This document shows, one piece after another, positions 10,401-21,861 of a stretch of 64,000 nt of DNA. Location of the stretch: the NCBI GenBank assembly GCA_902702965.1, contig CACRXP010000091.1, positions 1,436,805 to 1,500,804 of the forward strand. Reading direction: 5' to 3'. The translations under genes were made by a program, and so were the position numbers. Source of the stretch: Spirometra erinaceieuropaei (lineage: Eukaryota; Platyhelminthes; Cestoda; Diphyllobothriidea; Diphyllobothriidae). The notes beneath the pieces were generated by a model that had not been told where the DNA came from, did no database searches, and worked only from the letters and a program-made list of their open reading frames with translations. Every line of letters begins with the position of its first letter. Positions within the stretch are counted from its first letter, which is position 1.

Positions 10401-11269
10401 CAGATGTCTACTCTTCATAGAATTTGGCACAGAACCACCTGTGTTACATGGGCGGGACCCTCCTATTCCTGTGTCCTGTTTGGAGAGCCGTATAGATAAT
10501 TCCGACCGTCGACTATTGGTCAACGTCCACAACTAGAATGTAGCGACTTAAGTAGAGTTTGATGTGGTCGGAAGTCCTAAGCAGGCAACGGCGCACGCTA
10601 TAGTAGCTGGTTTTCCCTACATCATGATACCAGAGGGAGAGAGAAGTTGTTAGACAGATTTCTAGTGTGTCCATATCACGTATGCATCACGAATCGCCGA
10701 TTGGTAGGTCAATGTTGTCAGCGAGTTAAGTACTGATCATAGGGTGCTTTCCTCCGCCAGCGAACACTTCTGTTTTATTGACTATCGAATCTGCAAACCA
10801 ATTCCAGATTATGTGTGCATCTTTAAGGAAGTCGGGGTTATAGCTGTCGATTTTTACCTTCACCCTGAGCACCATCATTTATGACGTGTAAAAACCACCT
10901 TTCTGATGTGCTTGAAACAATCACCAGACTCTGTTAAGGAAGTTCGCGAATTCCAACCGTGATCCTGGTTCAAACCTCAGGAAAATAACGTGGAATTTCG
11001 GAGTTCTTAACAATTTCAATTAGATGAAAGCCCTTCCTGTGGGAGAGAGAATTAAATTTTGTCAGTCGCTACGCAAAATGACATTTTCCTTTTCAATCGG
11101 CATTTTTATGTAGTCGAATGATTCAAAAAATGAATTTAAAAAGATCGGCAAATTCGACCTAGCTCTCCGTTGTAAAAAGGTGTTAAAGAAGTTACTTACA
11201 ACAGGCTGCGCTGCTGCCAAAGCGGAGTCACAGTACATGTTTGGCTGGCGGCTCGGAGCCCCATAAATA

Positions 11270-12260
11270 CCGTAGTTGAGCTAACTCATGAAATATCAAC
11301 CGAAATTCCAGTATGCTTTTTCGTTTCCAAAAGGTTAATTAAGTAGAATTGTTCGAATAAGCATCTTGCAGGGTGCTTCTATAATAATTCACTCACCTCA
11401 GGATGCGGGCTTTCAAAAGAACTTCTTTACGGCTGCATGCAAAAACTACGCTCCGTGAAAAAATGACCACTTAAGCAGCATGCACTTTCCTCATTGATTT
11501 TCGACGCCCTTAACAATTCAATTATATTTCATGGAAAACATGCATAAAAATATTCACTCGCTTACTCCTTCGGTAGAAAAAGACGTCTTCTTCCAAATTC
11601 ATACTCAAAGGAAGGGTATAATTCAGTTTTTAAAAAGTCCCTACTTGTGGGATTTTTTAATATCGTGAAATGGCCGTTCATAAAACGTCATGTCTCTGCA
11701 TTTACCAGTGTGACTAGTAAAGTTAACTATATGGCTCAAATCCCCTGTTGAATTGTATGAATCCCATATTGCTCCTCTTAATACCGTAGAGAAATGAACG
11801 TTTTCCCCTACGCGGAAAATATCCGGCTTGTAGTTTGGAAACCCTCAATGTAAGTGTAACGGCAGGTCGGGGTTCAAAATCATTCAGGAATTGAAAAAGT
11901 TTTTGAAAACCGAAGTATACTTTCCTTTGAGTATAAATTTGGAAGAGGTCTTTTTCTATCGAAGGAGTAAGCGAATGAATATTTTTATGCATGTTTTCCA
12001 TGAAATATAATTGAACTTTTAGGGGCATCAAAAATCAATGAGAAAAATGCATGCCACTTAAGTGGTCATTTTTACAGAGTGTAGTTTTTGCATGCAATCG
12101 TAAAGAAGTTCATCCGAAAGCTGGCATCCTGTGGTAACTGAATTATTGTAGAATTACGCTGCATGATGATTAGTTTTGTAACCTTACTTAATTAATCCTT
12201 TCCAAACGAAAACGTACTTCGGAATTTCGGTTGACATTTCATGAGTTAGCCCACCTACAC
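11270..12260. mobile_element. Foldback MITE copy 3 (991 bp)
   Basis: This is the third near-complete copy, with TA at 11268-11269 and 12261-12262. The left end is CCGTAGTTGAGCTAACTCAT, with the first bases diverged from the CAGTA consensus. The centre has the same orientation as copy 1. Open frames inside the arms are by-products of the palindrome. Confidence 0.85.
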
Positions 12261-12690
12261 TATGGCACGCCCTAGACGTCGAACTTAACTCGCCGTTGAC
12301 TGACGGACATAGGCAGCCGACTAGTACATGAGAGAGGGAAGTCAAATTGAAGCGGATACTGGACAATCCCCCACCTCCACTACTTAGGAGTTTACCAGAT
12401 CGGCCCGTCTTATGATACAGATGCAGACTGCAGTGTCACCTTCTGAATGTGACCTTTATGACACTGTTACACATGTGAAATCTGGCAAATGTGCAGAGAA
12501 CCAGGCGGTGGTCGTTGGTTGCATTCCGTGCAAAATTTGAAGCTATTGACATTTAAATTTTCAAATGCCAAAAAGGGAGGTACAGAGCTGAACGTTGACG
12601 AATGGAGTAGAAGTATGGATATTGAAGTATTTTGCGAATTCGACCTGTTTCCTTAGTGTCTATGAGTCATCGAAAGGATCACATAGTTGA

Positions 12691-14206
12691 ATATACACCT
12701 TTTGCAAGTTAGACTACCAAATAATATGTCTCTTTTTGAGGCAAAAAATTACCTTTATTACCTGAAGAGTCATTACCTTCGGCAACTTTAGTGAATGGTC
12801 GTCTTTGAACATTGAGGCATGGTTTAAGGTCAACTAATTTACGCATTTCCCAACTTGAAGCCCGTCCGCATTCTACGGGTTTGCTATGCACTATACATAA
12901 CCTCCTAAGAGATACCCATATTTGCATTTTCGAATTTAATTCCTATTCAATCTTAGTAAATAGGACGAAAAATGTACATTTTAGGGCAATCCGAGAGGTA
13001 CTGTTTTAAGAGGGCGTATGTTCAATAGTGGAGATAACAATTTTGTGGGCAGTGCGTCAACCCGGGAAACAGTTTTCTCGAGCTTGACTTTCAGCAACGA
13101 CGCACTAAATTTTGACGCCTCACATTTAAGATTTAGCGTAGCTGTGCATAATCGTTGCTTGTGACGCTCTCCGACTATTAACGTATCGGTTGAGCTGGTT
13201 AAGATGCTCTACGAAAAATAATAAAAAGATTATCGGACACAAGGTGGTAATATAAGGGTAAGCAGAAACTACGTCTAGTAAATTACTTACTTCATAAATT
13301 TCCACGGTAAGTGAACTCATAGGTGGGGGGGGGCTGAGCTGGCGAAAAACTCTGGTTTGAAAAGCCTGTACTTGAAAAGGCAGTAATCGTTACGGATTCA
13401 GACGGCTTCATCCGGCAGGTTTACCACATCGCGAGTTATTGCCTTCCCTCTCAGTCGTTCGTCGACGGATATTTGGATATACCCCTTTCGCAAGTTTTAT
13501 TACCAAATAATTTGTTTTGTTGTGGGGCAAAAATGCCCCCTAAGACCAGATGAGTCATCAGCTCCGATAGCCTCAGTGAATGGCCGTCTTCGAACATTTA
13601 GGCGTGGTTTAAGGTCCGCATCCAGCGGGTCTGCCATGCCCTATGACTAACTGTCTCAAAGATACACACACTTGCATTTTCGTATTTAAGCCCTGTAGAG
13701 TCTCAGTACAGCTTTAATGATGCCTATGTCTAATAGTGGAAATAGCAATTCAGTGAATAATACATCAACCTAGAAATCACTTTTCTCAAGCTTGATTTTT
13801 ACCAGCTACGCACTAAATTCTGACTCCTTTCATTTAAGATTAAGTGTAGCTGTGCATAACCGTTGCTTGCGACGCTCTCCGATTAGTAACGTATCGGTTG
13901 AGCTGGCTATGATGTTCTACGAAGAATAATACAAAAATTATCGGACACAAGGTGGTAATATAAGGGTAAGCAGAAACTACATCACCACGTCTCGTAAATT
14001 AATTGCTCCACGTTCCACGGTAAGTGAACTCATATGGGGCCTGAGCTGGCGAAAGACTCTTATCGATTTCTCGCTAGACCCGAACTCTGGTTTGAAAAGC
14101 CTGTACTTGAAAAGGCAGTCATCGTTACGGATTCAGGCGGCCCCATCTGGTAGGTTTACCACATCACGAGTTATTGCCTTCCCTCTCAGTCGTTCGTCGA
14201 TGGGAT
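12691..14206 (+). repeat. Tandem duplication, two ~750 bp units
   Basis: Unit 1 (about 12691-13474) recurs directly as unit 2 (about 13483-14206). Shared landmarks include GACGCTCTCCGA then ACGTATCGGTTGAGCTGG, TTATCGGACACAAGGTGGTA, GGTAAGTGAACTCATA and TTGCCTTCCCTCTCAGTCGT. Unit 2 lacks about 30 bp present in unit 1 near 12835 and has small insertions near 14055. No stable reading frame runs through both copies, so it looks non-coding. Confidence 0.8.
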
Positions 14207-14315
14207 CTAGTCTCCTGTGGACTAAAGACTGTGTCGCCCTGTTGCGGTACCACAAGACTTAGATTTTAATAAGCCTATTTACTTTCATGTTTATTTTTTG
14301 CAAATTTTCTTGCAG

Positions 14316-14360
14316 GAACACAAGAGGGTGAGGGAGAGGCACAAGCGTATGAGGCCAAAT
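14316..14360 (+). CDS. 45 bp internal exon candidate
   Basis: A strong acceptor (TTGCAAATTTTCTTGCAG) and a consensus donor (GTAAGT at 14361) frame exactly 15 codons, EHKRVRERHKRMRPN, in phase 0 on both sides. Flatworm genes often use such symmetric microexons. The peptide is strongly basic, like a nuclear-targeting or nucleic-acid-facing segment, but that is inference. It can join the phase-0 exon at 24421 across a 10 kb intron full of LINEs. Confidence 0.5.
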
Positions 14361-14563
14361 GTAAGTTTTAGTAAACATCATATTTTTGAAATTCAAATAC
14401 CACAAGGAACCTGGCATACAGTCCAGTTCAGTTCAGTTTCATTAAGGGAGAGGTAGGCGAACGCCTTTGTGCTTCCTATTGGTCACAATAAAGTCACAGG
14501 AAACAATGCATAAAGAAAGAAGAGTAGCTAATTTATTACATGTAACAGGCATGTAATAATTGT

Positions 14564-14586
14564 GTGTAGGTGTGTGTGTGTGTGTC
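14564..14586. repeat. (TG)n microsatellite
   Basis: A short, slightly interrupted GT dinucleotide run near the 3' end of LINE copy A. Confidence 0.8.
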
Positions 14587-15035
14587 AACACTGCGAAATT
14601 GTCAAAAAGCGCTACTGAAATGGCCCAAGTGGTATGGAAACTAACGTTTACACTTCAGTCAGAATTCATTTCATCGCTCGTAGCCATCCGAAGGAGGTAT
14701 TTTACCGAAAAATGATAAAATAAATTACTGAATCGCAGAAAGTAGCATACTCTGTGACCAATGTTTTTTCTGGGATGATACAAGAGGAAAAATTTATTAG
14801 TTCCTGATAGTGTGGTGGTACGTATCCCTCTGCTGGTCAAGTTTCCCCTCAAATGTGGCCACGGATGAGGACATGACACCGTCCACCGGCAGAACATTCC
14901 CCGCCTTAGTTACCCTGTGGCTTAAGGCGAATTCCTTGCGTTCACTCTTGCCCAAGTCACACGTAGTTTGAAAGGACATCGCCTCGTAGCTGTCTGTAGT
15001 CCAGGGGAAAGAGGTCAAGGTTGAACAGTCGAGTT

Positions 15036-15701
15036 TCATAAGGCAGGTATTTTTGACCTCCGACGAGCTTGGTTGCCCGTCGTTGGACTTTTTGAGGGTG
15101 GTGTGGTCTTTGACAGATCACGATCTCCAGGCCTGAATGGAAAATTCCAACTGTGGTCGTACAAACATCCCGAAGACCCTAGCAAGGCACACGTCGTCGA
15201 ACCTCGCAAATATCCGCTGGGCATTGCGGATTTCGCTACTTTCAAGCAGTGGGATGATGGCTTTTGTGAGGTTGTTACCCACACACCTAGACCCTTATGG
15301 ATCTCTACCCCCGATAGCAGTGTGTGATTTAGATAATACGTCCTCTGGTGAGCAGAGCGCGTTTTACCGATTCGCAGAATGCTGCATGTGGTAACATTGA
15401 ACGGGAGGAGACGGTTGTTTGGCCATTGCTCGCTTCGGTTCAAGTTTGCCTGTAAATTTGCTTCATCGTCCTCGTTGAGGATGACGTCCCAAAGCGTTAT
15501 GTCGTCAGCAGAAATGGCAATATCGCAGTTCAATTCACAGATGCGGTCATCAGTATATATGAGGAAGAGGATAGAGCCAAGAACGGAGTCCTGAGGAACC
15601 CCGCTCGCAGTCGTTAACTCCGCCGATTGGTGGCCACGAAGACGGGCAATTTGAGATTGATTAATTGAGAAGTTTTCGGTGAACTCCGCGCAGTCTTCCA
15701 C
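15036..15701 (-). pseudogene. Reverse transcriptase fragment of LINE copy A
   Basis: This 221-codon open frame is the longest intact piece of copy A. It covers RT motifs around the catalytic pocket: GVPQDSVLG (normally GVPQGSVLG), YTDD (normally YxND) and SADD (normally FADD or YADD). Replacement of the aromatic residue and the Gly-to-Asp change suggest loss of constraint. After about residue 110 the match to the RT thumb weakens. Confidence 0.75.
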
Positions 15702-17959
15702 TCAGGTGGCAGTCTACTTGCATCAAGGAAGGCTTAGAAGAGAAGACAAAGAGGTTCTGCCAATTCTGTGACTGACTTCTTCAACAACTTTGCTGGTATT
15801 TCATCGGGACCTGGCGACGTCGCTTCTTCCAGCTTCAGCAGTTCTTGTTGAACGATAGCTTTTGTGAGAACCAATGAGTCAATTTTCAGGACCTCATCCA
15901 CACTATATTTACCAGTGGGGAAATCGACTTCTCTCGTAAAAACCGATTAAAAGAACTAAGATAGATGCTCAGTCTTTTCGTCGTTCATGCAAAGCTCAAC
16001 GCCATCATCCACTTTTAACATAGGGATGGGATCCCTATTACGAGTGCACTGTCTTTATTAGTTAAAGAAATGCTTTGGGTTTTCTCCTGCACTGTTAAGC
16101 TGGTCACGCTCGAAGCCTTGGCGGGCTTTATAAACGAGGCACCTTACTCTATTTCTCTGCACCTTGTAGTTATTCATAGATTCGATGGTCGTCTCTCTGT
16201 GATAAGCTTTCCACAGCTTTTGCTTGTGGCTTGCTTCTCTATCGGTGCCTGTTGGTGATCTTTTTTGATCTAGGGCAGTATCTGGTGATAAGTTCATTCG
16301 ATACGGCCATAAATTCCGACCAGTCCTCGATAACACACTCCGTGAATGTTGCTTTCCAGTATATACGACGCATGCCGATTTGAATCTGGTTGAAATCTCC
16401 ACGCCATATGTTGCATCTGACCGTCATGTTTTGGTCGGGTACAGAGGAAAGAGAATACCCCCACTGTAGGACTATATAGTGGCTTTTTCTGAGGGGATGT
16501 AGACAGTTTACGACACCTACGCTGTCAGGTACTTTTGTCAATACAAGGTCCAAGCGGTTGGCTAGTTACTCTTCACGTAGTCTGGTTGGAGATGAGACGT
16601 GTTTTGTGAGATGGGATTGTTACACTGCCTGTAGGAGGCGGTGACCGAAGTTGAATTCTGAACCTAGGGCAGAGTTCACATTCCAGTCGATATTCGGAGC
16701 GTTAAAGTCGCCCATAACCATGACATCATATCGGATCGAAATCGTTTCTAATCCCTCTATCAGACTACTGTCTACTGTGGGTCGTTCCTTGGTGGATAGT
16801 TGACCGTAAGGACCTCGAGAGCTTGTGACCCCGACTTGTGTCCGGCTTGCAATCCCGTCGTTGATTTTGATGCCTCTTGAGATGGAGCTTCCAAGATGGA
16901 AGAATTGATGCATGGTGGTTGGACGACGGCCGTTACCGATATGGAGGATGTCGAATATTCTTCGGTAGGTACCGGTTGTTGAAGGGCAACCGTTTACTCT
17001 GTTTTATACGAAATTGTCAAAGCCGGAGGCAGAGTTCCAGGCTTCACTGAAAAATTTGACATGGGTTCTGTGGTTGGTGTTGATTTCTAGTCGTTTCTTA
17101 TGATAGGCGTCTCTTAGCACTGCAGAGAACGAGAGACAGGGGAGGGGTTGGGGGTGTGTATGCAGCTCTGCCCCATCGCATCAGCTATGGCGACTTCTGC
17201 ATCAGTGGCATACGTATTATCTGTTGGTCATCTGTCGCGATCATCAAGGTTCGCGGGCAGCTACGTTTCAGTCATGAATATGACATTTGGCAAGGCTTGG
17301 CTTACGTAAATCTTAAGCTCATCTAATTTAGACAGCAGACCTTGCGCATTGGTACATAAACATCTTAGTCATTTGCCTGTGATAAGCCGGCCATGCTGCC
17401 ACCTTTGTCTTTTGCTCCAGATGTGGCGACATACGCACAGGATGGGTCCATATAAACCGAGACGGCCGTTCGATTATGCGGCTGTTGTATATAACCGGGT
17501 CTTGTTCTCCGCTCCTCTGTCGAAGCCTGAGCTTCTGGACTAACTGCCGGCATTTATGCTGCTCCGGCCGTGCGTAATCCGGCTGAGGAAAACTCCTTGA
17601 TGGGAATATTTTAATTGAAAACGTCTTGAGAGAGTGAGATTACCCCGCTCTTTACAACTCAGAACAATTTTGAGGGGCCTAGGATGTGGTGGGATGGAGG
17701 GTTCAGCATTGAGCTTTCCGAGCCTGAAGGCTTTCAATAACGAAACTTCATCGTTGCGTGGAAGGATAGAGTTCAGAAGGCCTTGGAACGAGTCGAGATC
17801 TGCTTAAACACGTTACTTAGGTACAGTACCTGTGCTAACTCATGAAATGTCACGAATTAACACAGGTTAACGCCTTTAACGCAAAATCGGTAAACACTAC
17901 GGCTCCCAAAGTCTGATAGCGGAAAATAAACGATGTGCCAAAGAAATAAAGCAAAGTTT

Positions 17960-18010
17960 NNNNNNNNNNNNNNNNNNNNNNNNNNNNNNNNNNNNNNNNN
18001 NNNNNNNNNN
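17960..18010. other. Assembly gap (51 N)
   Basis: A run of N falls inside the Tc1-like transposase. Its true length is unknown and the missing catalytic domain may lie here. Confidence 1.
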
Positions 18011-18011
18011 A

Positions 18012-18343
18012 ATCATGGCCTTCCGCCGCTGCAGTTCAAATTCCTTCATCCTTTTTCTAATGATGTTCATAGAAAACATCGGCAGATGTTCCCGCTGAAT
18101 GGCCTCAATGGGCATGTAATGAAACTTTTTTAATGTACGACGAATAAAATCGTCGTCTTGCTTACTTGTGGACCGTTTTGGTCCCCCTATCTTATTTCTA
18201 GGAACAGTTTTATCATTAATAATGCGCCACAGAGTGACCTTGCTAATATTGAAAATATTAGCTAACGACTCACGCGGGATTCCTTCCGCCGCTAATTTTC
18301 GAACGCGCTGGAAGTCAACTTCGGATAAGTATTGTTTAGACAT
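18012..18343 (-). CDS. Tc1-like transposase, N-terminal DNA-binding part (partial)
   Basis: ATG at 18343 opens a frame starting MSKQYLSEVDFQRVRKLAAE and continuing uninterrupted to the gap. Residues 5-40 look like a helix-turn-helix (IPRESLANIFNISKVTLWRI), the paired-type domain that binds transposon ends. A second helical segment follows from about residue 60 (DDDFIRRTLKKF), then IIRKRMKEF, which is also found in the dead copy at 945-1790. The DDE catalytic domain is absent from the visible sequence: after the gap only about 60 bases remain in frame, followed by non-matching DNA and the TIR. It may be truncated or badly assembled. The frame is free of stops, suggesting a younger copy than the one near 1 kb. 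Confidence 0.7.
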
Positions 18344-18993
18344 AGTTATCGTTTGGCGTGGCAGAGCAAAGTGACGGCATGTCGCGCGAACTCAATATAT
18401 ATTCGTTTACGACACGCATTTTCAGTCTGGTAAAACAATCACACTGATAAACTTTTTTATTTCGGTATTTTGAAACATAAAACTTTACACATTTGTAAAA
18501 TAGAATTTTTAGATAAAGAATCGCACGTTATTTCCTGAACACAATAAGAAATAATTTATCTGCATTTCCCTGATTTTGTTGATATTGAAATTTAATTTTT
18601 TCTTTTTGTTCGAAAGTTTATCAAAAAATTTCGTCCTTTTATTAATCTTCTTAAACAGATTAATAAGGTTACACAAAGAATTTCCATCCGAAAGCTTTAA
18701 TAGTGTAGGAAACTGCTTGAATATCAGGAATCCTCCGATGTCGCCTTAATCCGGCCCGTTTTCTATTTAATATACAGATCCGTATCAAACTTTCCTTCAG
18801 AAAACGGTCTTTTCGTCCTTATTTCAACCAAATAAACACAAATAACGACACCAAAAATACACTACATTGTCCACTATAATTTTGACCTCGGCATTTCATG
18901 AGTTAGCACAGGTACTGTATGTCTGCGTATGTCTACGGGAGCTCTGCTATTAACAGGCGCTATTCTCGGGGCGACCTATCCTTGTCATGTGAT

Positions 18994-19740
18994 CAGTTCA
19001 GTTCAGTTTATTTGAGGGAAATATAGGTGTTAAACCTTTGAACTCCCTATTTGTTACAAGGAGGCGAACAATAAAAAAAAATTTTGAAAATGGAAACATC
19101 AAACGGCTACAGAGTTTCTTCAGATTGGCAACGTTTTGTAAGCCAGACAGATAAACGAATTGTTCCAAGAGTTAAAAACATTAACGTTACTAAATGTGCT
19201 GTACAGTAGCCTGTCTAGGGATGGTTGGTGCTATCTCAGTTTCGGAGGGAGACGAATTGAATGTCAACACACATTCAACTGACATGGGACAATATTAAAA
19301 AACAAACGTTGCTGAAATACAGAAAGTAATATAACAACATTAATAAACTGTTCGAACGAAATGCTAGACAATCTGTCAGGTGGCATTATGACGATTGGTG
19401 GCAATCTGGTCCAAGTTGCGCTTAAAAGCCTCGACGGAGGTGGACATGACGACACCTGCAGGCAGAGCATTCCAGGCCTCGATCACTCTGTTTGAAAAGA
19501 AGAACTTCCGAGTGTCCAGCTTGGCGCCACTCGGAAGTGACCTGGGAGTTTCTGGCGAACCTTTGATGACGTTGTTTTCATTGTCATCCACTTTGGGGAC
19601 CCTTCCTTGAAATAACGGTGCGATGTCCGCAACAATACTGTTCCTATCTTTCATATAAATGGAGAAGATATCCGCACCCACTGCGACTGTGCCTACTCGG
19701 TCGCTGGTGGTTTCTGTCGACTGCTCAGACAAACTCTGCT
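18994..19740 (-). pseudogene. CR1-like LINE copy B, 3' end
   Basis: The minus-strand frame 19732-19376 encodes the LINE C-terminal block FFFSNRVIEAWNALPAGVVM, parallel to the block in copy A. The 3' end at 18994 carries the same CAGTTCAGTTCAGTTT (reverse complement of an AACTGAACTG tail) as copy A, so both belong to one family. No RT core is visible upstream, so the copy is 5'-truncated or has decayed. Confidence 0.75.
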
Positions 19741-20306
19741 TCCCACCTCAGGAAGTTGTTTTCCTCGAGCACGATGAAGCCATCCAATTTCTGTCATTCG
19801 CTTTTCAATCATCGGTACATTTCGACTTATTCTCCTCTCTGTTGTTTGTGTATGACCTGAGTATTATTACCAATCGCCTGCCTCTTCCCGGTCCCATTGT
19901 GGGAGACAGTGATCGTCTGTTCCCTGCTCTTCTGGAGCGATTTATAATCTTGCCGTGTAATTTCCTCCGCAATTTCTTCCGAGGTGTCCGTCCATGTGGT
20001 AGTCTTTCAATTCCGAATCCTTTTGTCAGTGGGCTGATTGCTGTTCTTCAGCTAAGTGATTATCAATTGTGAGTGAGCACAGCCATTCGTACTTCTTAAC
20101 TTAGTTCGCAATTTCGGAGTTCCCTTTACTACCGCAATTGGCGAGGGTGACATCGTACATTCAAGTTGTCTTTTCCCTCTTCTTCTAGCACTTTTTATAT
20201 TCTTGCAACCGACCATCTCCTGAACCGGCAAGTTATAACACGTAGAGAGTCTTCTTTCCTCTTTCTTGGCTGTGCTGGAGCCTTCTGTTAGCTTGTGCTT
20301 ATCAGT

Positions 20307-20907
20307 TTACTCTCTCGGTTTCGAAACGATTTGTTGGCTGCTACTGATTTCATCAATTGGCTTGATTTTATCATACTTTAGCAGCAATGCAATGAGGTTT
20401 ATGAGGAGGTTCATATTCGTCTCCAGCGATGCAATATTTAACGCGAAATCCCTACAATATTTACATTTCGCAAAACACTTCGAGGCATCAGTATCGGGTA
20501 GAAAATCCTGTGCAATCGAAGCGAATTCACCAGGATTTTTTGTGCTGCGGGACACCTCGGCTCCACTGTGAGCCACTTCTGGCGCTTGGTAGATCCTTCT
20601 TGTACAAAACGGATTGACAATGATCTGCATAGAGTTTCTGATGCACTATGTTCCTGGCTAAATCCGACGTATCCGCTGGGTATGGAAATAATACGCCTAA
20701 TATTCTCTGGGCGCGATCATTGACGGGAGTGGCCGAAGGGTTTAGGCGCCCGCCTTCTGAGTCAGGGTTTGGGGAGTCGGCCCCGCTCCGCGTACACCTT
20801 TTTTCGTCCCGCGGGATTGTTGGGTCGTACACTTCTACATTTCCCATGTCTCTCTGCATCAGAGTCCAGGGTAGAATATTCTCTAAAAGGTTGGCGATCG
20901 CAGACAC
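20307..20907 (-). pseudogene. Possible LINE ORF1 fragment
   Basis: Two overlapping minus-strand frames (20907-20527 and 20630-20307) look like one frameshifted coding segment, starting MSAIANLLENILPW and passing through NDRAQRILGVLFPYP. The later part has a C-x3-C-x2-C cluster (CFAKCKYC). It lies upstream of LINE copy B on the same strand, so an ORF1 role is a reasonable guess, but I recognise no domain. Confidence 0.3.
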
Positions 20908-20929
20908 ACAATCAAAACAAGGGTGAGAT

Positions 20930-21860
20930 CGCAGTTCGTAGCCTGGGATTATGAGTCAACATTGTTGACGTACTTGCTTCCTATCAGTAGGCATGCTTAA
21001 ACTAAGTTACATAGTCCACCCATGTCGGTCAGACGGGGGTGTTACGCATTCAGGCGTTCAGACGCCTGGGAAATTTCAGACAACAGAAATTTAAGCGAGT
21101 GCTTTGATACAAGGGTGCAATTAGCCTGGTAGCAAAACGAGCTCGTTTTACGAGGTGGGTGAGCTCTATTTGCGGTCAGATGTGTTCATGAATCCGAGTT
21201 GGATATAACGAGTCCAAAAAGTGCCCTAGGAACTTGCTTCCAAGCTCGTAGCGGGCATGGGTCAAGCTTGAAAAAGCGAGCTTCCCACTTTACTTAACCA
21301 GGGGTTCTCCTCTATTGTGTCAGACATTCCCCCTCATTAGCATTCCTATAGAGTCCCCTTAATCGAATAATGCCTAAGTTTTGAAGTGTGACTCAGCCTT
21401 TGTACTAGTTGTTCTAGTGCAAACAGCCCAACCGTGCTTAGTGTCAAAACGCTCTAATTCGACCCCATATAAGAACACAAGACAGTTTTCTAGGGGAAAG
21501 ATTGTGATTATTTAGGACGACGGGTTTGAGTTCAGACAGGATAGGGAACACGGGGAGGTCCTTTGGCGAGAACTAGTTGGCCCGGAGACGGTCCCCAGTT
21601 GATCCGGTAAGCGAGAACGGCTATGACGTGTAGAGGCGTCGGGAAAGCGTTCTTCGGTCCAAGGTAACTGAGCATCAGTTTTTCTCGATATTTATGGGGC
21701 CTACAGGTGATGGGGGTAGGTTTAATGAATAAACCAATAGGCATGAGTAAGCATGACAGTGAAAGGTAGGATAACGCAGAGGATTAGCCACTGGGGTGAT
21801 CGAGGCCGCAAACTGCCATAAATGGCAGTCTTTCGATAGTCAATAGGGTTAAAGTGAAGT
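20930..21860. other. No recognisable gene
   Basis: Nothing in this stretch shows coding character or a repeat shared with the rest of the window that I could detect. Confidence 0.4.
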
Positions 21861-21861
21861 A

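Larger units (their letters stand above)
14421..17800 (-). pseudogene. CR1-like LINE, degenerate copy A
   Basis: Read on the minus strand, it starts near 17740 with the end of an ORF1 (FRLGKLNAEP, PRPLKIVLS). An endonuclease domain follows (MGDFNAPNIDW near 16700, DLVLTKVPDSVG near 16545). Then comes a reverse transcriptase (SGVPQDSVLGSILFLIYTDD near 15590, SADD in place of the usual [FY]ADD near 15525). The C-terminal block SHRVTKAGNVLPVDGVM is near 14925. Stops and frameshifts separate the blocks. The 3' end at 14421-14440 is a short CTGAACTGAACTG repeat, matching copy B at 18994. LINEs copy themselves by target-primed reverse transcription; this copy is dead. Confidence 0.85.
17824..18917 (-). 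mobile_element. Tc1-like element with TIRs matching the foldback MITEs
   Basis: Terminal repeats CAGTACCTGTGCTAACTCAT (left) and its reverse complement (right) are flanked by TA at 17822-17823 and 18918-18919. The inner part of the terminal repeat, TAACTCATGAAATG, is shared with the foldback MITEs of this window. The element carries the N-terminal part of a transposase on the minus strand. The catalytic part is missing or hidden by the assembly gap at 17960-18010, so it is at present incomplete. Confidence 0.8.

Noticed and set aside
11723..12031. 102-codon frame inside foldback MITE copy 3
   Set aside because: It covers loop and arm sequence and is not conserved in copies 1 and 2.
12691..14206. 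CRISPR or satellite array
   Set aside because: There are only two units, each about 750 bp, with no short regular repeat and spacer structure. CRISPR arrays are not expected in this genome type.
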